Origin: a candidate division WOR-1 bacterium RIFCSPHIGHO2_01_FULL_53_15
GTDB taxonomy: Bacteria > Margulisbacteria > WOR-1 > O2-12-FULL-45-9 > XYB2-FULL-48-7
Length of the DNA: 47,771 nucleotides
NCBI GenBank assembly: GCA_001772335.1
Contig: METM01000016.1
Span: 73,825 to 121,595, forward strand
Direction: 5' to 3'
The notes beneath the pieces were generated by a model. The model was not told where the DNA came from. It searched no databases and was given only the letters and a program-made list of their open reading frames with translations. Numbering within the stretch: position 1 is the first letter of the stretch; each line of letters opens with the position of its first letter. Made by a program: the position numbers and the translations under genes. Below are positions 42,383 to 47,771 of this stretch, one piece after another.

Positions 42383-42851
42383 AAAAACGAAGCAATGGGA
42401 GGCAAGATCGGGAGGAAGAGAGGCACCGCCGCCGCAGAGGAAGACGAGGACCGGAAGACCGCGGGAGACGGCGTGGCGCACGGTGAAGAGCGTGCCCCGA
42501 GAGGGGCCGTGAAGGAAAGCAGCCAAACAACAGGAGGCAGAAACGAGAGCGCGAGAGCGGGCAAACAAACCGGAAACGACGGCATGGCGGGACGAGCCGG
42601 GCGAGACCGAGCCCCAAACGACCTGACCGCCGGTGGCGAAAAAGCGCGGAGCGCGCAGCAGCCCCTCGACGCTGCTCGGGGCAAGCCCCCTGCCCCAGCA
42701 GAGCAGAGAGGGCAAACGCATCAGCGCCCGACGCGCCGCCCGAGGCAACACCGAAGCCCCGACCAACCAGGAGAGAGACAAGCGAGGAAACAAGCGGGGC
42801 GAAAGAAGCAGGCAGAGAGCGGGAACCGACGACGCCAACGAGACGAGCCAC
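42374..42851 (-). pseudogene. SLOG/DprA-like nucleotide-binding protein gene, frameshifted
   Basis: It starts at GTG 42851 behind GGGAGGTGG. The first frame gives a typical SLOG N-terminus: LVGVVGSRSLPASFAPLV, then GRGFGVASGGASGADAFALSALLG. Homology then continues in another frame (ATGGQVVWGSVSPG, GLFARSRALVSASCCLAAFLHGPSRGTLFTVRHAVSRGLPVLVFLCGG) to a stop at 42374. The switch is at or just after a palindromic element at 42661-42690, which adds QGACPEQRRG. SLOG proteins of this type relate to DprA and nucleotide sensors and are frequent on plasmids and islands. Strong purine/pyrimidine strand bias explains the long antisense frame, which I do not call. Confidence 0.65.
42661..42690. repeat. 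Dispersed-type palindrome inserted in the SLOG gene
   Basis: GCCCCTCGACGCTGCTCGGGGCAAG-type sequence. Reverse-strand translation ACPEQRRG is the hallmark of a palindromic family seen inside genes of many bacteria (recalled knowledge). The reading frame is lost here. Confidence 0.55.
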
Positions 42852-42871
42852 AGGAAACCACCTCCCAACAA

Positions 42872-43110
42872 AAATATAGCGGGAGCAGATAAATCCTAAT
42901 GGGCGTCAGCAAGCGTATTAATATTACGCGGGCAAACCTAAGCCAGCAAAGGCATTGCCGAAGACGACAATATTTAGAGAGTGCGGCCCGACCTCCATCT
43001 GTTCGGAGCAAAAAATGTTTACCCCGATTCCCACATCGGGGCTACAATGGAAATGCTGGGAGCAGTAAAACTATTTAGCCATCTTAATCAAATCATTAAA
43101 ACGTATTGGC
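42872..43110. other. Non-coding stretch before the IS256 element, with a hairpin
   Basis: I see no gene. CCCCGAT/ATCGGGG forms a 7-bp hairpin with a six-base loop at 43022-43041, not followed by T residues. Confidence 0.45.
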
Positions 43111-43186
43111 GGTAGTGTAAATTCTTCTGTGTAAATGGGACAATAGGTGTATTCCGGATCCCATTATGAAAACAGGAGGATTTAGT

Positions 43187-43989
43187 ATGACAACGGATAA
43201 AATTGCTCCAATCGACCTCGACGATCTCCAAGCCGAGATCAAGAACTGTAAGACCATGGATGACATCACCGGCAAAAACGGCATCTTGAAGCGGCTCCTC
43301 AAAAACATGGTCGAGAACATCCTGGAAGCCGAGATGAGCGAAAACCTCGGCTACGACAAGTATGCTGCCGAAGGAAAAAATTCCGGGAACAGCCGCAACG
43401 GCAAAACGGCCAAGATGGTAAGGAACGACTTTGGTGAATTTCCGCTCGAAACACCCCGAGACCGTAAGGGTGAGTTCGAGCCGGCTCTGGTCAAGAAGCG
43501 GCAGACCGATATCAGCTCTTTCGATGAAAAGATAATCTCCATGTACGCGAAGGGAATGACGGTCCGCGATATTCAGGATCATCTGAACGAGATGTACGGG
43601 GTCGATGTCTCTCCGACTACGGTCTCGACCATCACCGATAAAGTCATGTCGCTGGTGACTGAATGGCAATCCCATCCGCTCCACGCGCTGTATCCGATCG
43701 TTTTCTTTGATGCGATCCATTACAAGGTGCGGAGCGAAGGGAAGGTGCTGTCTAAAGCGGCCTACACCTGCCTGGGCGTTGATATTCGCGGCAGGAAAGA
43801 GATTTTAGGCATTTGGGTTGGGGAGAACGAAGGGGCCCATTTCTGGCTGGCAATCTGCAATGAGCTTAAGAACCGCGGGGTGGAAGATATTTTGATCGCC
43901 TGTGTAGATGGATTGAAAGGATTTCCCGACGCGATCAATACCGTCTTTCCGAAAACCGAGATTCAGCTTTGCATCGTCCACATGCGGTG
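43187..43989 (+). pseudogene. IS256-family transposase, N-terminal fragment
   Basis: About 265 residues from ATG 43187, with an AGGAGG site. Family features: MLKNMVENILEAEMSENLGYDKY-like N-terminus, RNGKTAKMVRNDFGEFPLETPRDRKGEFEP, first catalytic Asp in FFDAIHYKVR and second in ACVDGLKGFPDAI. The frame is cut after QLCIVHM by the inserted IS3-type element. Confidence 0.92.
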
Positions 43990-43995
43990 TGTTAG

Positions 43996-44994
43996 TCAAG
44001 AAATTGCGCATTGCCGATCCTTATTTGTCAGTCCCAAATCTTTGTTAAACTGCCGTCTCATCGCGAATGTCCTTTGCTTGATCACCTCTCTTTCCGCCAT
44101 TATGCGCCGCCATTCGCCGTTGTGTTTTTGACTCGGCGTCACCATGCCGATGCGCGTATGAAGATGCTCATCATTGTACCAGCGAAAGAATTCGATGAAA
44201 TATTTGACAGCCTTTTCCAGTGAAGGAAAGGCAACCGGATAATTCGGATGCGTCTTGACCGTGGCAAATAATGATTCGATGAACGGATTGTCATTGGGCG
44301 TGCGCGGGCGGGCGAATAACTGTGCTATCCCTAAATCCTGGAAAAATTCCCTGGTCGAATGCGCCCGCATCTGCGCTCCCCGATCGGAAAGCGACTTCGG
44401 CGCATTTGCGGTGGTCAGACCTTCAGCGATAAGGGCGGCGTCCCACGTGGCTTTTGCCAGTCGTGTATCGGCATGATCGCTTATCTGCCAGCCGACCGCT
44501 TTGCGGCTGTATTGGTCAATGACCGCGCAGAGATACCAGAACCGGTGAGGCTGGCCAGTCGGCAGTTTGGTGAAGTCCCAATCCCACAACTGATTGGGGC
44601 CGTTCAGGAAAGAAGTGTCGGGCGCCTCGCCGCGGTGGCGGCCCATTAGTCGCCGCTTGCCCCGATGACCGGCCAGGCCATGTTGCTTTTCGTATTCCCA
44701 AATAGCGACATGAGAAACATACAAGCCGTCTTGCTCCATCAGCTTGATAGAAAGTTCGCGGCAACTCAAGTCCGCCCATTCCGTGTGGCCGACCGCTCTT
44801 TCAATCGCTTTGCTCTCTGCCGGTGTCAGGGCGTTAAAGGGGCGGGTTAAAGAAGATTTTGAGCGCCGCTCATATTCTCCTGATTGAGCGCGCTGTCGCC
44901 AATCTTGAAAACGCCGCACGCTGATGCCCATGGCTTCGCAGGCTTTCTGCTCGGTTAAACCAAGCGCCATTGCTTCTTCAATCACCGTCATCAT
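43996..44994 (-). CDS. IS3-family transposase OrfB (DDE integrase)
   Basis: 332 residues. An N-terminal helix-turn-helix segment (EQKACEAMGISVRRFQDWR) precedes an rve-type integrase core. Catalytic residues: Asp in WDWDFTKLP, Asp in LSDRGAQM, and Glu in NDNPFIESLFATVKT. The C-terminus includes WYNDEHLHTRIGMVTPSQKH. The ATG overlaps the orfA stop (ATGA), so expression may use re-initiation rather than the usual -1 frameshift. The frame is intact and the element may be active. Confidence 0.93.
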   Translation of the reverse strand: MMTVIEEAMALGLTEQKACEAMGISVRRFQDWRQRAQSGEYERRSKSSLTRPFNALTPAESKAIERAVGHTEWADLSCRELSIKLMEQDGLYVSHVAIWEYEKQHGLAGHRGKRRLMGRHRGEAPDTSFLNGPNQLWDWDFTKLPTGQPHRFWYLCAVIDQYSRKAVGWQISDHADTRLAKATWDAALIAEGLTTANAPKSLSDRGAQMRAHSTREFFQDLGIAQLFARPRTPNDNPFIESLFATVKTHPNYPVAFPSLEKAVKYFIEFFRWYNDEHLHTRIGMVTPSQKHNGEWRRIMAEREVIKQRTFAMRRQFNKDLGLTNKDRQCAIS

Positions 44995-45359
44995 TGTTTG
45001 CCTCCGCTGGCCGCGAACATGTATTCCTTTGAGTGACCCTTCAAAACCGAGAATTCGCTTTTTTTAAGCAGCGTATATTCGACCGCTAGATCGGCCAAAA
45101 CTTTTTCCTTTCGAGCCAGCTCTTGAACCAGCGCCCCATAATCCGCCAAACTGACTGATTCCGTTGCCGAGCCGTTTGTGTATCGTCCTTTCAAAGCCTT
45201 AACCGCGGCCCGCTCAACTGCTGCTTCGATTTGCCGAAGATCATTCAGATGCACACCGTACCGCCGCAGAACTTCTCCAACATTTGCTTCATTCCGCTTG
45301 GCTTCCAGATACAATTCGAATTTCCGTTTCGCCGTTAACCGTTTCCGATTCTCTTCCAT
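44991..45359 (-). CDS. IS3-family OrfA
   Basis: 122 residues. Helix-turn-helix region (RKRLTAKRKFELYLEAKRNEANVGEVLRRYGVHLNDLRQIE) followed by a leucine-rich coiled coil (YGALVQELARKEKVLADLAVEYTLLKK), the standard OrfA layout for IS-end binding and multimerisation. AGGAGGC lies upstream of ATG 45359. Confidence 0.88.
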   Translation of the reverse strand: MEENRKRLTAKRKFELYLEAKRNEANVGEVLRRYGVHLNDLRQIEAAVERAAVKALKGRYTNGSATESVSLADYGALVQELARKEKVLADLAVEYTLLKKSEFSVLKGHSKEYMFAASGGKQ

Positions 45360-45422
45360 TTTTATCTGCCTCCTTGGGTTGCTTATTATACCCTCAACAA
45401 GGCGCAGATTTCAGACTAACAC

Positions 45423-45866
45423 ATGGTGATCCGCAATTCGCTAAAGTATATCGCCTCGAAATATCAGAAGGAGTTCATGGCCGATCTGAAACCGGTCTAT
45501 CGGGCACCGACCGAGGAGAAAGCTCGGCTGGAGCTTAAAAATCTGGGCCAGAAATGGGGGAACCGTTATCCGCTGGTGATCAAGTCCTGGGAAAAGAACT
45601 GGCCAAATCTCTCGACCTATTTCAAATATCCCGAGAGCGTCCGCCGGATTATTTACACCACCAACGCCGTAGAGAGCTTGCACAGGCAATTCCGGAAAGT
45701 GACTAAAAATCGCTCCCTGTTCCCGAACGACGAAGCGCTGCTGAAAATCCTATTTCTGGCGACTCGGGACATCACGAAAAAATGGACCATGCCGGTGCGG
45801 GATTGGGGATTTACAATTTCTCAGTTTGCTGTTATGTTTGAAGGGAGGGTGATGCTGGACATATGA
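45423..45866 (+). pseudogene. IS256-family transposase, C-terminal fragment
   Basis: About 147 residues continuing from the N-terminal fragment: MVIRNSLKYIASKYQKEFMADLKPVY, SWEKNWPNLSTYFKYPESVRRIIYTTNAVESLHRQFRK (catalytic Glu), NDEALLKILFLA. Joining LCIVHM to VIRNS restores a product of about 414 residues, normal for the family. Confidence 0.92.
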
Positions 45867-45918
45867 TGACTCACCCGTTTACACAGTTAGATTTACACTC
45901 TCTATTTTTAGTTATTGT

Positions 45919-46677
45919 TCAGCCATTTCCTTTGCTTGATAATTTCGTTTCTATTTCAGGTGGTTGGGATATGCCCTTCTCAATCTTTTCCTTCTCCTCT
46001 TTCATTTTTATTTCTTCTTGCTTTTTCCTTGCATCATCAATTGAACGAAATGTTTGCACAGTATTTTGAAAATGCGATACATCCTGAGCGATGGATAATC
46101 CGGGTAAAGTGCCTCCTGTAGCTAGATTCGCCATATAGGAAGAAATTATACCTACTATTTCTACTTCATTTTTATCATTTGATAAAATAACCGGACCACC
46201 GCTAACTCCATTTATTGACACGCCATCAATCAAATAGGCATTTCGGTCTTCACGTCTTGCACTAATTGAACCTGAAAAGAAACATAATTTATATGGTTCG
46301 AGATATGGATAACCTATCCAACCCACTTTTTCACCAATATCTAATATCTTATCAATAGGTCGAAAAGGTATTGGATTTTCCGGCAAAACAGGTTTTTCCG
46401 GTTTCTCAAAGAGTATTATTGCTGAATCTGTCTTCCAATCAGGATAAATTACTCTTTTGTAACCTTCTAAGTATATTTGTTCAAATGATGGTAATTGCAA
46501 TATTTTAATCGGTTGATTCCAATCATTCGCATAGGATACCACATGTAGAGCAGTTGCTATTCCACAATATCTTCTATCTTGACTATAAAAACAAAGAAAT
46601 CCTGTCCCACTGCCTGCTGGTGTTTCAATTTTTACAATATGCGGTTTAACTTTTTCGACAATTTCATTCCATTCCAT
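45919..46677 (-). CDS. Trypsin-like serine protease, cytoplasmic
   Basis: 252 residues. GGAGG lies upstream of ATG 46677. The chymotrypsin-fold triad is visible: H45 (ATALHVV), D84 (WKTDSAII), S159 (NGVSGGPV). There is no signal peptide or PDZ domain, and a charged helical tail (~215-252, RKKQEEIKMKEEKEKIEKG) follows. Stand-alone trypsin-like proteases without a signal occur in bacterial defence and effector systems; here it sits next to remnants of restriction-modification genes. The region is AT-rich compared with the housekeeping genes, suggesting transfer. Confidence 0.88.
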   Translation of the reverse strand: MEWNEIVEKVKPHIVKIETPAGSGTGFLCFYSQDRRYCGIATALHVVSYANDWNQPIKILQLPSFEQIYLEGYKRVIYPDWKTDSAIILFEKPEKPVLPENPIPFRPIDKILDIGEKVGWIGYPYLEPYKLCFFSGSISARREDRNAYLIDGVSINGVSGGPVILSNDKNEVEIVGIISSYMANLATGGTLPGLSIAQDVSHFQNTVQTFRSIDDARKKQEEIKMKEEKEKIEKGISQPPEIETKLSSKGNG

Positions 46678-46691
46678 GATAGTCCTCCATT

Positions 46692-46808
46692 CTAATTCAA
46701 TAAATTATTTACCCGCATCTTACCAGAAAGCAGGTCATCCATTAACCCATGCTTCAGGGCAAGAAGCTTTTGTTTGTAGATTTCTTCTTTTTCAATGCTT
46801 TCATTGCT
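46692..46808 (-). pseudogene. Type I restriction specificity subunit (hsdS), C-terminal remnant
   Basis: A reading frame ending at 46692 encodes SNESIEKEEIYKQKLLALKHG then LMDDLLSGKMRVNNLLN. This is the conserved C-terminal repeat of HsdS (compare KLLALKKGLMDDLLTGKVRV, from general knowledge). No target-recognition domains or start codon remain. It lies between the protease and methyltransferase genes. Confidence 0.8.
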
Positions 46809-46861
46809 ATTTCTCCCAAACCCTTTGCATCAACGCATTGTAGAAAATACAATTAAAAGAT

Positions 46862-47680
46862 TTATTCACCTTTCGCCTCCACCACCTTTATCTCCTCCTC
46901 CGTCAGCCCGTATAACTTATAAACCATCTGGTCAATTTGTTTCTCATATTCGCGGACTTTGTCTTTCTTGACTGAGCTGTCTAAATAGTCGTCGTCTTTG
47001 GCAATTGCAAGTATTTTATCTACAATAGAAATAATACGCGAGCGCTGCACGCCAGCAGCATTAATAATAGGGATGTTATTGATTTCGCTCGTAGTTATGT
47101 TTGTATTTGTACTAGTTTGTTTAAAATGAAAGTTAATTAGATTCGAATTGAGGATGCCTAATACCAGTCTCAAATCGTAAGCATCATTTTTTGGAATATA
47201 ATTAGTGGAATTCGCACATAAGTTGCCTCCCGGTATTATTGTCATAATCAACCGAGCATTAGAATCCACCCCTGTTATTCTTTGCATAACTATTCGTTCA
47301 TTTGCTATGTGTTCTTTTCTTTCAGCAGAGAATTCCGACAATCTAATATTTAAATATATTACATCGCCTTGAGTCGGGGCCATTGTGGTCCGATATCGTA
47401 ATACTTGGGCCCCTGTAAACACCCTATATCCAGATTTGGCAAGATCAAACTTATTCCTATATTTAGTCATATCAATTTCGCCAGAAGAGGCGTTTACATT
47501 AAGGACGTTGTTTTTCTTCTTTAGCTTTCTTAATATTCTAAAAGCTGCTTGTGTCGACAGTGGGAATATTAAGTTGTCAGGATAAATACATGTTATGTCA
47601 GACAAATGAATATTAAGAACATGTCCATTTCGAAAATACCTATCATACCAAACATTAATATCAAAGCTATAATCGTTAGC
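46862..47680 (-). pseudogene. DNA methyltransferase, C-terminal specificity region, cut by an IS
   Basis: 272 residues read open from the IS boundary at 47680 to the stop at 46862, opening NDYSFDINVWYDRYFRNG. This looks like the tail of an N6-adenine methyltransferase of the Eco57I/TaqI-specificity type: FTGAQVLRYR, RIVMQRITGVDSNARLIMTII, LRLVLGILNSNLINFHFKQ, NITTSEINNIPII, and a C-terminal helical segment (KIDQMVYKLYGLTEEEIKVVE-like). The catalytic NPPY part is missing, presumably on the far side of the insertion. Type II-G, type I HsdM-like and BREX PglX relatives share this tail. Confidence 0.75.
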
Positions 47681-47771
47681 CTAAGTTCAATAAGTAAACG
47701 CACCACTTTGGGTACAATAGAGATAGGAGGTATCCGAAGTGGGCAGAAAACACAATCATTTGAGTTTGGAA
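47681..47771 (+). mobile_element. Left end of an insertion sequence (IS30-like), runs off window
   Basis: The methyltransferase frame stops at a TAG formed at 47683-47681. Immediately inside lies AAGTTCAATAAGTAAACG, then a transposase start with AGGAGG. The family guess comes from the protein start. The right end is outside the window. Confidence 0.6.
47739..47771 (+). CDS. Transposase N-terminus (IS30-like), partial
   Basis: Eleven codons from GTG 47739: VGRKHNHLSLE. AGGAGG lies nine bases upstream. The phrase NHLSLEE-like is typical of the IS30 N-terminal helix-turn-helix (LTLEER). Too short for firm assignment. Confidence 0.5.
   Translation, partial: MGRKHNHLSLE

Larger units (their letters stand above)
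43990..45421 (-). mobile_element. IS3-family insertion sequence inside the IS256 transposase
   Basis: Terminal inverted repeats TGTTAGTCAAGAAATTGCGC and TGTTAGTCTGAAATCTGCGC, starting with TG. It contains overlapping orfA and orfB on the minus strand. Flanks CATGCGGTG (left) and CATGGTG (right) are similar and may be an imperfect target duplication. About 1.43 kb. Confidence 0.9.
43111..45902 (+). mobile_element. IS256-family element, split by a nested IS3-family element
   Basis: The ends are inverted repeats: left AGTGTAAATTCTTCTGTGTAAAT, right reverse complement AGTGTAAATCTAACTGTGTAAAC, both followed by GGG. Transposase pieces lie at 43187-43989 and 45423-45866. No clear 8-9 bp target duplication flanks the element, suggesting later rearrangement or drift. 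Confidence 0.85.

Noticed and set aside
42257..42892. 211-codon plus-strand frame, Arg/Gly/Glu/Gln-rich
   Set aside because: It is antisense to the SLOG-like gene. Its composition follows from purine bias, and the reverse strand shows real homology and a ribosome-binding site.
43103..45911. Target-site duplication for the IS256 element
   Set aside because: The 8-9 bases outside the two ends do not match.

Overview
The window looks like part of a genome from an uncultured, diderm (outer-membrane-bearing) bacterial lineage. Evidence for a diderm: a predicted outer-membrane barrel protein, a PorV/UPF0164-like protein, a lipoprotein, and a giant secreted protein ending in a FlgD-Ig/type-IX-like C-terminal domain. 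Evidence for an unusual lineage: at least five transcription starts that appear leaderless, frequent GTG/TTG starts, and many heptad/octad tandem tracts that resemble the STRR sequences of cyanobacteria. A Margulisbacteria/WOR-1-type relative of Cyanobacteria is my best guess, but no marker here fixes the phylum.

Layout. 1-1828 (minus): pth and the 5' part of mfd. 1871-9336 (minus): a cell-surface polysaccharide locus with two GH26-type glycosidases (one carrying CBM9), two sugar-ABC permeases, carbohydrate-binding-like secreted proteins, a barrel protein and a PorV-like protein. 9336-22047 (minus): a lipoprotein and a 4031-residue secreted multidomain protein. 22405-29918 (minus): a small unknown gene, a Memo-CapA fusion and a large alpha-2-macroglobulin with a Hint (intein-like) domain inserted in its bait-region position. 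30052-33673: a response regulator convergent with a polytopic histidine kinase, which overlaps an alpha-oxoamine synthase gene; this is a possible Cqs/Lqs-like signalling unit. 33841-38130 (plus): proA, then nadD-M16 peptidase-dut-dapB. 38120-39672 (minus): an ABC-2 exporter. 39702-41859 (plus): smpB, two small unknown genes and ssrA.

The most striking object is ssrA (tmRNA). Its T-loop is interrupted by a 649-nt group I intron that carries a LAGLIDADG homing endonuclease gene. The flanking exons rebuild a perfect tmRNA T-arm and acceptor stem, and the 5' splice site forms the diagnostic U-G pair with an internal guide.

Downstream of ssrA (41900-47771) lies an accessory zone: a zinc-ribbon mini-gene, a frameshifted SLOG/DprA-like gene, an IS256-family element split by an IS3-family element, a trypsin-like protease, the tail of an hsdS gene, and a DNA methyltransferase gene cut by another IS (IS30-like) at the window edge.
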